Notes: a model not told the origin generated them from the letters alone. 64,000 bases of DNA from Symbiodinium natans (GCA_905221605.1 CAJNDS010002813.1:110001-174000), one strand, 5' to 3'; positions 1-12,870 are shown, numbered from the stretch's first letter. Numbers and translations: made by a program.

Positions 1-700
1 CACACACACCCCTACAACACAACCACACAACACACACACACACCCAACAGCACACCACCACACCGACCACACACCACACCAGACCACCACATCAGAACCA
101 ACACACACACACACACACACCCACACACCCACACACACCACACACAAAACCACACACAACGCACCACACCACACCACCACACACACCACCACACCACACA
201 CACACACACACCACACACACACACACACCCCACACACACAACCACCACACCACACACCCCACAACATCGACCACACCACCAACACACCACACACACACCC
301 AAACCCAACCACACACAGCCACACACCACCCCCCACACACACCACACACACACCACACACACCACACACACCACACACACACACACACCACACACACCAC
401 CACACCACATCACACCACACACACACCACACCAATCCACACCCAACACACCCACACACACCACACACACACACACCACCACAACATACACACCACACACG
501 CACCACACACAGCACACACACACACACATCCCACACAGCACACATCAGCACCACAGCACACACAGCACACCCAGCACACACAGCACACACAGCACCCAGT
601 CACACACCACAGCACACACAGCACACACAGCACACACATCACCCCATCACACACGAGCACACACAGCCATCACAGTCACACACAGCACACACAGCCACAC
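1..700. repeat. CA-rich imperfect microsatellite
   Basis: The + strand is almost purely A and C, made of irregular runs of CACACA, CACACC and ACCACAC. It opens into long frames on the minus strand (for example 12-590), but these encode only Cys/Val/Trp-type low-complexity sequence forced by the dinucleotide composition. I see no gene here. Confidence 0.95.
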
Positions 701-1612
701 AGCACCACGCACAACAGCACACCACAGCACACACAGCACACACAGCACACACAGCACACACAGAACACACAGCCACCACACACACCACACACACCACACA
801 CAGCACACACAGCACACACAGCACACACAGCACACACAGCACACACAGCACACACAGCACACACAGCACACACAGCACACACAGCACACACAGCACACAC
901 AGCACACACAGCACACACAGCACACACAGCACACACACACCACACACACCACACACAGCACACACAGCACACACAGCACACACAGCACACACAGCACACA
1001 CAGCACACACAGCACACACAGCACACACAGCACACACAGCACACACAGCACCCACAGCACACACAGCACACACAGCACACACAGCACACACAGCACACAC
1101 AGCACACACAGCACACACAGCACACACAGCACACACAGCACACACAGCACACACCGCACACACAGCACACACAGCACACACAGCACACACAGCACACACA
1201 GCACACACAGCACACACAGCACACACAGCACACACAGCACACACAGCACACAGCACACACAGCACACACAGCACACACAGCACACACAGCACACACAGCA
1301 CACACAGCACACACAGCACACACAGCACACACAGCACACACAGCACACACAGCACACACAGCACACACAGCACACACAGCACACACAGCACACACAGCAC
1401 ACATAGCACACACAGCACACACAGCACACACAGCACACACAGCACACACAGCACACACAGCACACACAGCACACACAGCACACACAGCACACACAGCACA
1501 CACAGCACACGCAGCACACACAGCACACACAGCACACACAGCACACACAGCACACACAGCACACACAGCACACACAGCACACACAGCACACACAGCACAC
1601 ACAGCACACACA
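700..1612. repeat. 9-bp satellite, unit AGCACACAC
   Basis: A long, nearly perfect tandem array of the nonamer AGCACACAC runs from about 800 to 1612, with interruptions near 770-800 and 935-955 (CACACC variants) and one phase slip near 1250. Because the unit length is a multiple of three and has no stop codon, all three minus-strand frames stay open for about 400 codons (Cys-Val-Leu or Cys-Ala-Val repeats). These are artefacts, not genes. Confidence 0.95.
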
Positions 1613-1704
1613 CACACACACACACCACACACACACACCCCACACACACACCCCACACACCACACACACCACACACACCCCACACACCGCACACACACAC
1701 ACAC

Positions 1705-1735
<31 letters not shown>

Positions 1736-1815
1736 TACACATACACATACATATACATACACATACACATACACATGCACATGCACATGCACATGCACAT
1801 ACACACACACAGACA
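1613..1815. repeat. CA then CACATA/CACATG microsatellite
   Basis: The 9-bp satellite passes into plain CA repeats, then into ACACAT and GCACAT hexamers ending near 1815. It forms the boundary of the repeat block that fills the first 1.8 kb. Confidence 0.9.
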
Positions 1816-2734
1816 CACATGCTTAAGTACTTGCAGACGCTCTTGCTTTTGCAATGGTGGTTGTAATGATCGTCTGAGAATCGGTTGGCCACCGGCCATG
1901 AACAGCTAGCCTTACATGGGGGTTAAGTGCATTTCATATCTGCGAGCGTCAATCCCGGCACAAAACGGTCAGCTAGCCGAACCCTTGGTGTTGCTGCTAC
2001 TTCTTTAGGATGGGCCCGGCAGGGCGACCAGGCCTGAGGCCGGTCCCGAGATTTGACTGAGCCAGGTCGTCCTCACCAGGAGGCATCCGGCACCCTCGCT
2101 TCATACCCCCCTGCTGTTCAGGCAGCCTAGCAATGGAACGAAAAAGCTGGGCCAGCATTGTTGAGGGAGTGTTGAGGGAGTGTTGAGGGAAGCTGGGACG
2201 GTAGCTTCTGGCAACACCACACGCAGACACAGCAGATGCAACAAGCCCGTTGGCGATGAGGAAGCCGCGACCTCGCCGTATGACAGAGCTGCCGAGAGAT
2301 ATAGAACCTTCTAGGGTGCCATGCAGTCGCCAGCACCGCCAGGCACCCAGCTATCAGTTTGTGTTCGAGGCTCGAGCATGTTATGCCCATTCAGCGCCCA
2401 TGTGTCACTTCGGCATGTCTCCTCGTGTAAAGAGGCAGTCCAGGTGGTGACTCTGTTACAGGGCATTCAGAGGCAGAGGGTCCGGACTCCTGGGAGATAG
2501 AATCTCTACTGTTCTCCTGGAGGTGACGTGATTTGCCTTTGCATTTGGCTGTAAGCTTCTGGGAAGCAGGGGCTGCAATCTCACATCCCCTGCCGTTCGT
2601 GTCTCTATGTGCATACCTCTTCGATCTTCCTCCTCTTCCACTTCGCAAAGGACTGAGCATGACTGAGCTTCTGAGTGCGGCATGAAACTTGTGCTCCGTC
2701 TGTCTAGCCCTTGCCCAATTTTGCACCCTGCAGC
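1816..2734. other. no recognisable gene
   Basis: Non-repetitive sequence. Short frames exist on both strands, but none has a recognisable motif or convincing splice signals. The last 50 bases lead into the signal-peptide-like start at 2735. Confidence 0.5.
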
Positions 2735-5700
2735 ATGGCACTCCGCCTCTTCATGGCATCGTGCTTCATCGGCTCGGCCGCTTCCGCCGCTTCCTTCGAG
2801 GCGGGAGCTCGATGTGACACTGCTCGCTGCTCCGTGGTGGCGACTTTACCAGGACTTCGCACAGGACGAGGACCTCTTTGCGGAGAGCATCAACACCGAG
2901 CTGCTGCAGGTGCTCCAATAATCCCACCATCTGCTTGCATGTGGGCAACCAAATCTCAGCAGGTCAAGATGGAGCTTTCGAAGAACGCGTGTCTCGGCTT
3001 TGCTTGTGCAGTTGAGACATGGAGACGCAATGGAGGGAAGTTCCTGTGTCTGTGCAGCACTGTGCTTTCCATGGGAGTTGATGTCGGAGGCTTGATTCTG
3101 GCCGAGCCGAAGCAGCGGGGAGGTCAGCTAGTGAGCGAGCCTTGCCTGATCTTTCGGCCAGCCGCTGATACTTGCCTTTCTGTCCCAGATGCTAGCGACT
3201 TGCTGGACACCAAAAGATTTAGACGTTGGTTTACAGGTCCCAACCTCGAAGATCCTTTCCAGCCTTGTGGGGCTTCTGTCTTGAGGCAGCCTGGCCAACC
3301 TGGCCGACCTCCCGCCCCCCCAACTTCACGCTGCTTTTCCATGCGTCTGGTGTGGACTAAGGGACGACGAGCGAAACAGCAGCTCATCTGAAGTACTACC
3401 AGTAGCGAGCTTCGCACAGAGAGTTGCTGCATGTGTTGCGGTACAGTGACCCTGCGAAGAATCTGGCTTCGTGAGGTGCTAACCAGAAACACGTGCGCGG
3501 AATACTGCAAGTACGTTGGATCTGTTCTTTGGCAATATGACCCCGACTGCCAGGGGTGCAAGACATCATTGCTTCAGGTAAGCGAGTGCAAGGACTACTG
3601 CAAGTACGAGCCCTCCTCCGTGTGGCAGTATGATGCCAACTGCGGCTCATGCACAGTGCTGGCGCAGACCGGCGTCGAAGAACAGGTTGGCTGCGCGGAC
3701 TACTGCAAGTATGTTGGCACAGCCGTGCGACAGAACGTCCCCGATTGCAAAGATTGTGCGGCCTCCCTCGTTGAGGAGCATGCTTCACAGTATCCGTGTG
3801 CAAACTGGTGTCAGTACGAGGGTCCAGCTGTTTGGCAATACGATCCCAACTGTGGGGGTTGTTATGGGCAGCCGCTGTTGAACAGATCAACACTGAGCTG
3901 CCTCAGTTACTGCCAATATGTCGGGGCAGCAGTTTGGCAGTACAACCCAGATTGCCAAGGCTGCGGAGCGCCATACCTGTTGCAAGAGAATCAGGGAAGC
4001 AAATGCCAACCTTATTGTCAGTACGAGCCTTCTGCGGCCTGGCAATACGATGCCAACTGCCAGGACTGCAAGCCTGCGTCCTTTGCTCAGCAGCTATCAG
4101 AATCAAGTGCCGCGACAAATACAACTGACCAATGTGTCAGCCACTGCCGCTACATTGCATCCCTTCTTTGGCAGTATGACCCCGACTGCCAGGGGTGCAA
4201 GACATCATTGCTTCAGGTAAGCGAGTGCAAGGACTACTGCAAGTACGAGCCCTCCTCCGTGTGGCAGTATGATGCCAACTGCGGCTCATGCACAGTGCTG
4301 GCGCAGACCGGCGTCGAAGAACAGGTTGGCTGCGCGGACTACTGCAAGTATGTTGGCACAGCCGTGCGACAGAACGTCCCCGATTGCAAAGATTGTGCGG
4401 CCTCCCTCGTTGAGGAGCATGCTTCACAGTATCCGTGTGCAAACTGGTGTCAGTACGAGGGTCCAGCTGTTTGGCAATACGATCCCAACTGTGGGGGTTG
4501 TTATGGGCAGCCGCTGTTGAACAGATCAACACTGAGCTGCCTCAGTTACTGCCAATATGTTGGGGCAGCAGTTTGGCAGTACAACCCAGATTGCCAAGGC
4601 TGCGGAGCGCCATACCTGTTGCAGGAGAATCAGGGAAGCAAATGCCAACCTTATTGTCAGTACGAGCCTTCTGCGGCCTGGCAATACGATGCCAACTGCC
4701 AGGACTGCAAGCCTGCGTCCTTTGCTCAGCAGCTATCAGAATCAAGTGCCGCGACAAATACAACTGACCAATGTGTCAGCCACTGCCGCTACATTGCATC
4801 CCTTCTTTGGCAGTATGACCCCGACTGCCAGGGGTGCAAGACATCATTGCTTCAGGTAAGCGAGTGCAAGGACTACTGCAAGTACGAGCCCTCCTCCGTG
4901 TGGCAGTATGACGCCAACTGCGGCTCATGCACAGTGCTGGCTCAGACCGGCGTCGAAGAACAGGTTGGCTGCGCGGACTACTGCAAGTATGTTGGCACAG
5001 CCGTGCGACAGAACGTCCCCGATTGCAAAGATTGTGCGTCCTCCCTTGTTGAGGAGCATGCTTCACAGTATCCGTGTGCAAACTGGTGTCAGTACGAGGG
5101 TCCAGCTGTTTGGCAATACGATCCCAACTGTGGGGGTTGTTATGGGCAGCCGCTGTTGAACAGATCAACACTGAGCTGCCTCAGTTACTGCCAATATGTT
5201 GGGGCAGCAGTTTGGCAGTACAACCCAGATTGCCAAGGCTGCGGAGCGCCATACCTGTTGCAAGAGAATCAGGGAAGCAAATGCCAACCTTATTGTCAGT
5301 ACGAGCCTTCTGCGGCCTGGAAATACGATGCCAACTGCCAGGACTGCAAGCCTGCGTCCTTTGCTCAGCAGCTATCAGAATCAAGTGCCGCGACAAATAC
5401 AACTGACCAATGTGTCAGCCACTGCCGCTACATTGCATCCCTTCTTTGGCAGTATGACCCCGACTGCCAGGGGTGCAAGACATCATTGCTTCAGGTAAGC
5501 GAGTGCAAGGACTACTGCAAGTACGAGCCCTCCTCCGTGTGGCAGTATGATGCCAACTGCGGCTCATGCACAGTGCTGGCGCAGACCGGCGCCGAAGAAC
5601 AGGCTGGCTGCGCGGACTACTGCAAGTATGTTGGCACAGCCGTGCGAGAATTCAACCCCGAGTGCAAGGATTGTGCCGTTTCACTTGGACAGGGCAACTC

Positions 5701-6251
5701 TAAGGTTCCATCCTGCAGCGACTACTGCCGACATGAGCCGTCAGGATTGTGGCCATATGATGCAAATTGTCAAGACTGCACATTGTTCTCCACAGCGGCT
5801 GCGGAGACGGAAGCCGACAAATGCGAGGCGCCTGTTGCTGCACGGCACTCTGCAAACTTCAACATACCTAAGTTCCCAAGTCGGCGCCTGAAGTTCCCAA
5901 TTCAGCTGTGCCAGGATCATTGCAAGTTCGTTGGTGTGGCGGTGTGGCAGCACGACCCAGACTGCCAGGGCTGCAAGATTTCTGCGCTGCAGTTGTGGGC
6001 CCCAGTTCGCGTTCAGAAGGGCGAGTGCCAGCTTCACTGCAAGCATCTTGCCTGTTCTTTCAGAATTTGCTGCTAGCGCTGGAAGTTCTGGGTCTAGGGA
6101 ACAGCGGGCCTATCGACCTGCAAGCATAGGAGCTACTCACTGCATCTTGTCTCACATCCTGTCTCCATGTTTCAGGTACCTAGGAGCAGCTGTTTGGCAA
6201 CGTGATGCCGAATGCGCCGGGTGCTTCCACGCTCTGGTTAAGGCTGCCTAG
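2735..6251 (+). CDS. cysteine-rich tandem-repeat protein, probably secreted
   Basis: The main exon (about 3431-6042) is open for over 860 codons. It is made of modules of the form C-x2-[YWH]-C-x-Y-x5-W-x-Y-[DN]-x2-C-x2-C with four cysteines each. Six different modules form a 213-residue unit, repeated almost identically three times plus a partial fourth. A frame stop lies at 6074-6076, but a GC-AG intron at 6043-6175 restores the pattern: the exon end HCK joins to YLGAAVWQ, completing one more module before a TAG at 6249-6251. Upstream, the ATG at 2735 starts a signal-peptide-like stretch (MALRLFMASCFIGSAASA); joining it to the repeat exon is inference, and the intervening exon structure is unresolved. 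The paired cysteines suggest a disulfide-stabilised extracellular protein. I do not recognise the family and assign no function. Confidence 0.7.
3522..5640 (+). repeat. 639-bp tandem repeat (3.3 copies) in coding sequence
   Basis: Identical landmarks recur every 639 bp, for example the segment around gcttcaggtaagcgag near 3571, 4210, 4849 and 5488. Copies differ at only a few positions (such as AAT/AAA in one WQY/WKY codon near 5320). This near-identity indicates very recent amplification or ongoing homogenisation. The unit is 213 codons, so the frame is preserved. Confidence 0.95.
6043..6175 (+). other. predicted GC-AG intron
   Basis: The exon ends ...cactgcaa and the intron starts gcatcttg and ends ccatgtttcag. 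The next exon starts g-tac-cta-gga. Splicing rebuilds the codon AAG and continues the cysteine-module consensus exactly (Y-x-G-A-A-V-W-Q ... C-A-G-C). The 133-bp intron with a GC donor fits dinoflagellate splice-site usage. Confidence 0.75.
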
Positions 6252-9200
6252 ACGCCTGCCTTAATCACATCAAACATTTTCGTACGCTCGGATTCTTAGA
6301 AGCTGCGCAGGTATACGCCTAATTTCTGTTGGATGAAAAGCTTTTGCTGGCTGCCTGCTTGCTGGCTGCCTGCTTGCTGAAACTGGAATCCGGTTTGGAT
6401 TCGTTTCAACAGTAAAAAGCAAGCACTCATTGCAGTTTCAAGCAATTGACCCGCCCCGCCGTTGCACGTGTAATTTAGAGATCTGCATGGATGCCGATCT
6501 CAGTCACAAATGCTCTGCTTGCATCAACGATGCTCCAGAAGCAATGTGTTCGTTTTTTTTCAACCTTGGCAACTTTCAGATCAGGATGTCTACATCGAAG
6601 ATCAAAGCCCACGCATGTAGGAGGCGTCTTGAAGTCAAACGTGTTCATCCATTGAAATGATTGTAGAACAACGTTCCCACAGAAGCGAACTTGCCAGCAA
6701 TAATGCTATACAACATTCGATCCTTTCTTGAAACGACGATCTTTCGCAGCCCTCTCTGCGTTTGAGCCTTAAGTTGTTTATGGGCAAGCAGTGGTATCAC
6801 CACTTGCTTGGCCTGGCCGCTTTCGGCAGCGGTCCGCTCCCGGTGGACACCACGATGGGGCCTGGAATGACTTGGACTACCTGCAATTCTTTTGTCGACC
6901 ATCTTGATCTTAAACAATGTTGGCCATGCCAACGTTATTTAGTTGTGTTCGCCAAGCGTTCGTGACATGCAAGCCGGAACAGGTTTGTCTGGCCAATTTC
7001 TTGTGAGATTCTGATATTCCGGGGTCATGGTTTGGGCCTTAACGGTCCTGTCTTAAACTTCAGGTTGTGGCTGCGGTTTCCGATTCTTTTGACTGTTGCC
7101 TCTACTGTTTCCAGCAGTGCGAGTCTGAGGCGTACCACCACCACCGCGCACTTGCATGTTTAGCAGCGGCAGCTGCGCTCGAGGCCCCGCGGTGCGCATT
7201 GCAACTGGGCACGGCGATATGCTTTCGCCCAACATGTTTGTGCTTTGACGGCAATTCTGCGGTCTGTGGCTACTGTAGAGTACTGTAGGGTTTAGGTATG
7301 TTTGAGTGGTGCCCCAGGCTTGCAAACCAGAATAGGACGCACAGGACTTATGCAAGCAGTCAAGATTGTCAAAGTCACTCCTCGAACAGAAGCTTCGCTT
7401 TGTGTTGTCACACAGCCAAGGAAGAGAAGTGTGTCTTCCACCTGAACAGCTTTGTCCGCGGCGCACGTGTACATATGTAGGAAGGCCTAGCAGAAGCGAG
7501 TTCTGATCGTGATGCTTCCAGACAGAAAAAAGGCGTGAAAAAGGCTGCACGGGGGGCCTGCTCCAGTAAGCCCGGTAAGCCTGGGATCGGAGGGTTTCCG
7601 AGACATGCCATGGACTGGTGGTATATCTTGACACTTGACATAGTTAGTTTAATCTTGACGACCTCGTCACTGCTCCGGCAGCGGCGAAACTAGACACCTA
7701 GCGTCCGTCGTTTAAGCTGCGTGGCCTCGCCCAGAAGAGCCGCGTTTGCATTCCGAGCGATACAAGAGTTCCAGCAGCCACCATGCACCGCATGACACCT
7801 GTAGGTGACTACCGCGATGCCCTGTTGGACCAGAGAGGCAGTTCGATTTTGGTTGATGGTTTGTTGGGTTCCTCTACATGGCGGTCGTAGCAGGTCAGCT
7901 GCACCTACGGCCGACATCGTCCGCATTGGACGTTCCGCCTTTGGCTGCAGAGAACGCAGGCATGAGGGGATCTGCCAAAGCAGTGAGCCTCTAGAAGGAA
8001 TCCCGAAGCAGTTCCTAAGAATAAATGAAAAGGGCATGGTTGAACAAATATCTGATGCTTCTCCCGTTGAGTCCTACCACCGCTTGGGACATGAGGTCAT
8101 GCTAGTAGTTCTGGCTCATTGCCGAGCAGTTAGCTGTGAGCTGATCCAGATTCTCATTCTGCCAGGCGACGATGTCGGGCAAAGAGGATTGGAGCGCTGA
8201 GCTGTCGGAGTTGAGCGTGTGAACAGAAGGTCAGGACCGCTGGAACGGAGCAGCTGGCGGGCCATGTGGGGCACTGTATGTTTCACTTCTTGTGTTCTCG
8301 TCTCCCCAGTCGCCGTTCCCACTGGAAAAACAAAAGCAGAAAAAAGGTTTAGGGTTTAGGGTTTAGTTTAGGGTTTAGGGACAGAACCAAACAGGGAGCA
8401 GAGCATGCGCGCGAGGAACAAAAAATGGCGAAACAAGACAAACACGGCAACACGTGAATGAAGAAACAAGGAGCCGAAGGAAAGGAACACAGACATACGG
8501 ACAACAAAACGAAAGAACTAGCGAACAAAAGAAATGACGGATGAAGGAACAACCCAGCAAACAGTGCGAAAGAAAAACGTTGTGCCATGAAGATGAATTT
8601 CTTCAATACAAGTGCCTCAAGCCATTGCGTTTTGCCACCCTCCCCCCCTCCCCCCCCGCCCCCGCCCCCCAAAAAAAACAAAATGACAGAAATCACCGAG
8701 GAAACTCTCTCCAAGTTTCAATGTTCACGAAGTACAGTCGCAAACAAAAGGCAGTCAAAAAGGAAAGACTAAAAAACCTCGCCCGTCCCATGTGGTGATC
8801 AAAAGGAGAGCCGGTAAAGGGATCGGAGACTTGGCGTTTGCAGGTCCTTTGTCTCAAACTGGCATCTTCTCGAAGCACTGGGTGGAGTAGACTGCTAGTT
8901 GGTGGCAGTGCGGCTAGAGCTAGCAGCTGGCAGACTCCAGCAGATTCCCGCATTTTCGGGCACGATCATACGGGGACTCGCCGATCCAACTCGCCAACAT
9001 GGGAAGATGGACGTGAGGCAATTGAGGCACGGCGACGCGGTGTGTTGTTGCACAGCGCGTCCCCGTCAGGGTCGCAGAGCTCTGCCAGGTGAGGCATGGG
9101 CAAGCGAGGCAGCTGCGAGCGCTCGGATAGCGAGGAGAGTCTTGCACTGAGAACTCGGATGGACTCGGAATCATGTACTGACCTTCCACGTAAAAGGGGT

Positions 9201-10399
9201 TTGAGAAGTCTACGTCGAGTCTACGCGAGGCGTTGAGAGGGGCAAGGCCCGACTCCGACGAGTTGGGGCGGTGGGCACTTTTCCAGCTGAGCTTGCATCG
9301 GACGCAAAGCAGGGCCCCCTGATGGGGGAATATTCTGGGGGAGGGGGGGGGGGCACATTTCAGCATGTCCCAGCGCATCTCTCATTCTTCTAACATCTAC
9401 AACGCTGCAACGGTGCCAGAGAGGTCCGTCCTGGCTCTCAACTGTGGGTCCTGTTGGATCCTCGGCCGTCTCTTGCGCCTTTGGTGTCTTTCAACCTGTG
9501 CGATTTGTTGCGCCATGCTGCATTGTTGTTGTCTGGCTGCTTAGCCTCCTCGCCGCAGCTTTCGTGCGCCAACCAGTGGGGTTGGGCAGTGTAGAGTAGA
9601 GTAGTAGAGAGTATTTTCCCCGAGGGCTCAGCACCCCAATGTTTCAGCCAACAGCGAACAAGATGTCGCAGCCGAATCTCGAGGCCTTCTGCCCTTGTCG
9701 CGTGTTCGAATGTTCCACCCAACCCTTGCCAGCCCGATGTTGAGACATGCCGGGCGATTTGCAGAGCATGAGCCTCTCAAGGCATCGATTGAAGCCACTG
9801 TCTGTGAGAAACGGGTCTGTGGACCTGAGACGTTTGATAGGAAAGGGGAAGGACGCAGCAAACAGGGAGGTGTCGTGTTGTGTCGTGGGTGATGCGTTCC
9901 CGAAACCCGAAACCCGCTCTGTCTTTCTGCAAGCAGCACAGTGGGAAGGCCTTCTCCTCAGCAGCTGGAGCGCTCTACGAGGACTATCGCTTGGATTCGA
10001 TCTGGAGGGGGTTTTGAGACTGACACACGCAGGAACTCCTGAAAAAGCACTGTGTTCCCACATGTGCCTTTTGCTGCAAGGGCCGCCGCTCGATGTGGCA
10101 CGAGATTTGCTTGGAACCAAGCCTCCTAAATGGGTTTTGCCGACGTGGACGCCGCCGCCTGCTTGAGATCGAGCAAGCTACGACGCTTGGCTGAACTCGG
10201 GCTCGGGCTGCCATATGCTGCCATATGCTTGCGAGCTCTGATGTCTCTGATCTCCGCTCAGCAAGAGCAGGTCTACAAGGTGATGATAGGTTCTGGTGTT
10301 TTGAGCTGAGAAACATCGCGTCAGGAAACGTTTGGAACAGCTTGCAGAAAACACCTCAAATTATTTTATTTCGAGCATCCCCACCCTCTCTTGGTAGAG
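6252..10399. other. mostly gene-free stretch
   Basis: No exon with a recognisable family was found. The stretch holds a short TTTAGGG array at about 8346-8380, a poly-C run near 8640-8670, and a poly-G run near 9339-9353. A 139-codon + frame at 9747-10166 has mixed composition and could be an exon, but shows no motif I know. Confidence 0.45.
8346..8380 (+). repeat. interstitial TTTAGGG array
   Basis: Several consecutive TTTAGGG heptamers with one defective unit. It is identical in sequence to the plant/alveolate-type telomere repeat but internal to the window. Confidence 0.9.
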
Positions 10400-10598
10400 A
10401 TACTCTGGGGTTGGGCAACACTCTGGGGATGGGCACTCCAGGGAGACTCTGGGGTGGGCACTGTGGGGACACTCTGGGTTGGGCACTCTAGGGAGGCTCT
10501 GGGGTTGGGAACTCCAGGAGACTCTGGGGCTGGGCACTCCAGGGACACTCTAGAGTTGGGCACTCCAGGGACACTTTGGGGTTGGGCACTCCAGGGAT
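10400..10598 (+). repeat. 26-bp minisatellite
   Basis: About eight imperfect copies of a unit close to ACTCTGGGGTTGGGCACTCC plus AGGGAG. Unit length varies from about 24 to 27 bp, with point differences between copies. It lies just upstream of the KH-like exons. Confidence 0.9.
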
Positions 10599-10888
10599 GA
10601 GCGAGGAGTACACCGGGCGAGGAGAAGAGTTGCGGGCGAGGAGCAGAGTTAAGTTTTCTAACAACCCCACACCGAGGGTGGGGAAAAACACAAGATCACC
10701 TGTGAGGTGTTTTTTTCTTTGAAAGCCTTTGAATCCTTGAGTTTTTCGCTACGCCATGCCGAGCCGCTTTGGTTATCTAAGTCGCTTCGCGACATTTTTC
10801 CTCCAGCCGAAAAGCTGTGCGTGCGACAAGCTCAATTGACATTAGTCGGCCATCTGGGCTGTGTTTGTCCCTTCATGTACTTGCCAGG

Positions 10889-11565
10889 AGTGCCACCGTG
10901 AAGCTCGACCGTGCTCGAGGTGTGCTCAAGGTGTTCGGCTCTCCAGACGCCATCCAAAACGTGGAGCGCCATCTTGAGACCATGAAGGGGCCGCGCAAAG
11001 AGGTCTCCCGCGCAGCGTGGGCCGAGCTCATGCGCACCAGGACTCTCAATAGCACGAGTTTGTTGCAAGGCACAGGGTTGTCAGACCCCTTCACCGGCAC
11101 GCAACCTCCCCAGGACTGGTCAAGACGATGGCCATACTGCCGTCGCCCTTCAGCAGATCCAGAATCAGAGTGGGTGTCGGTTGCACATAGAGCGGTCGAA
11201 GTGCGAAGTGCGTCTCTTTGGGCCGAACGCGGCCGTCGCGTTGGCCGACCGGCTCTTGGACGACTTTCAGAAGATGTGCATGGAGCGCCTCGTCACATGC
11301 CCCAACAGCACCTCCTTGAACCTGGACATCCTCAATGAGATGGCACAGGCCGTTTTAAGCCAAAGTGCCTTGCAAAACTCCACGAGAGACTCCGCAAGTT
11401 GCAGTGCATCTTGTGGCATCCTGTGACCAGGTCATGTGCGTCACATTTCGGCTGGAAGAGGATCTAATTTTCATCCTGGGGCTAGAAGAGGTGGTGGCCG
11501 ATGCCGCGGAGGAGCTGGCAAGATTCCTTGCCAACCCTGGCGCGTACTTTCTGCCGTCATCCTCC
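10889..11565 (+). CDS. KH-like RNA-binding protein, exons
   Basis: Three successive exon candidates share the same pattern of a beta strand, V-x-G-x2-x-A-I and a helix. Exon A starts at 10889 after ...cttgccag and reads TVKLDRARGVLKVFGSPDAI. Exon B starts at 11154 after ...cccttcag and reads QIQNQSGCRLHIERSKCEV followed by RLFGPNAAVALAD. Exon C starts at 11431 after ctgtgaccag and reads FRLEEDLIFILGLEEVVADA. The I-Q-x2-S-G-C-x-L-x-I-x-R ... R-L-F-G sequence of exon B is typical of the second half of a type I KH fold, which binds single-stranded RNA or DNA. The GxxG loop is not visible and should lie in an exon I could not place. Frames differ between exons (2, 0, 1), as expected for split exons. 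Confidence 0.55.
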
Positions 11566-12429
11566 CGCGCAGCTGCGAAGGTTGCCTCAAAAGTGCCTTG
11601 GCGGCACGTGGCCCTAAGCTCTCCTCCAGCCGAGCTTAGTCCTGGACGCCATTGCTTTTGCCGCGAAGACGCGGAAGGGTCAAATGGTTTCATTTTTGGC
11701 AGCGTGTGAAGCGTGCAAATCCGCGGCGTCAGCAGCACCAGTCCAACTTTCAACAACTTTTTCAAGGTGCCCTCAAGTAAGACCTACTCATTTCTAGTAG
11801 CTTGCTTGTTCGCTTTAAACTCCATAAAGTAGATCGCCATAGTTAAGATGACAAAGTCGGTCATGACTTTACGTGAGCTGCTGTGCTCTGACGTGCCATC
11901 ATTGTCTGAGGTCTCCATGATCTGCAACCTTGATGGCAGCCCTACCACAGCATCAGGAGAGCTCTACGAGAGTGGCAGCGACTTAGGGGCCGATTGGAGC
12001 CCTTCGCAGGCCGAGCTCTGAGGGTTGCTCTAGAGGTCCGTGTCTTGCGGTTCTGCTGTAGGTGACCTTACTTGAGGGGGCTTCGCGCCAGTCTCGCCAA
12101 AAGAGGGCGGGAAAGGCGAAAGGAAAGCATTTTCGCGCGAACGACCAACAACAAGCCGCCATGATTCAGTCATCTCCTTTTTTGCTGCAGGCTCTGAGGT
12201 TGCCAGGAATTATCGCGAACTGTGTGGAACATCAGAAGCTCATCTGAGTTTTGCAGGCCGGCCACATCACCTCGCCTGCCTTCGAGGCGCTGTCCTCTCC
12301 CAGCACTCCTTGCATGGCGCCCTGCTGCGGAAGCCCCTGTGGCCTCGCACTGAGCCTCCCACGTGTTTCTCATCAGTTTCTTCAAACCTTGGTAGATCTT
12401 GGTTCGCCAGGGTTGGCAACTTGAGGTGT

Positions 12430-12870
12430 GCAACGACCCATGGTGCACGGGATGGGCCAGACCGACCTAGATGGCCACCACTGCCATTGTTGCGGAGCCC
12501 CACGCTTTTGCGGGCATTGCGGAAACCAAATTTGGGTCACAAGCACATCAGGCCTCGGCTGCAGAAATGGTGCCTCTTCGGTCCCTAACCATGCCTGGCC
12601 TCGCTCTTCGAAAACAGAATCAACACACTGTAGCCGCAGGTTATCCGCTGATGACATCGCCAGTGGCGCAGTCTCAGGCGTCGCCGCTGATGGCGCAGAT
12701 GAAGCCGCAGTTCGCGCAGCCCCAGCCCAACTATTTCCAGGTGTGTCTACCCCAGGGCCCTCAAGGTTTCCCAGCTGCAAGAATCCTCACTGCATCTGAC
12801 TGCCCTCTTCTGGCGAGATGACGACCTGACTTGCCGCAGGTATGATGCCGCAGATGCAAGCAATACCCGT
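12430..12870 (+). CDS. possible downstream exon(s), Gln/Pro/Met-rich
   Basis: One + frame (12471-12821) encodes a Gln/Pro/Met-rich stretch including SPVAQSQASPLMAQMKPQF. After an AG at about 12840 it could continue into GMMPQMQAIPV. A different frame over 12428-12550 gives a Cys/His cluster (HHCHCCGAPRFCGHCGN) resembling a zinc ribbon. Only one of these overlapping readings can be right. Either could be the C-terminal part of the KH-like gene, since low-complexity tails are common in such proteins. Confidence 0.3.

Noticed and set aside
700-1612. Regularly repeated short units, possible CRISPR-like array
   Set aside because: Units are contiguous 9-mers with no unique spacers, so this is a simple satellite.
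639-1899. Three overlapping minus-strand frames of about 400 codons
   Set aside because: They are translations of the 9-bp AGCACACAC satellite; the unit is a multiple of three without stops, so every frame is open.
3396-5402. Repeated minus-strand and alternate + frames of 73-165 codons across the Cys-rich gene
   Set aside because: They repeat with the same 639-bp period as the coding repeat and lack its cysteine pattern, so they are shadow frames.
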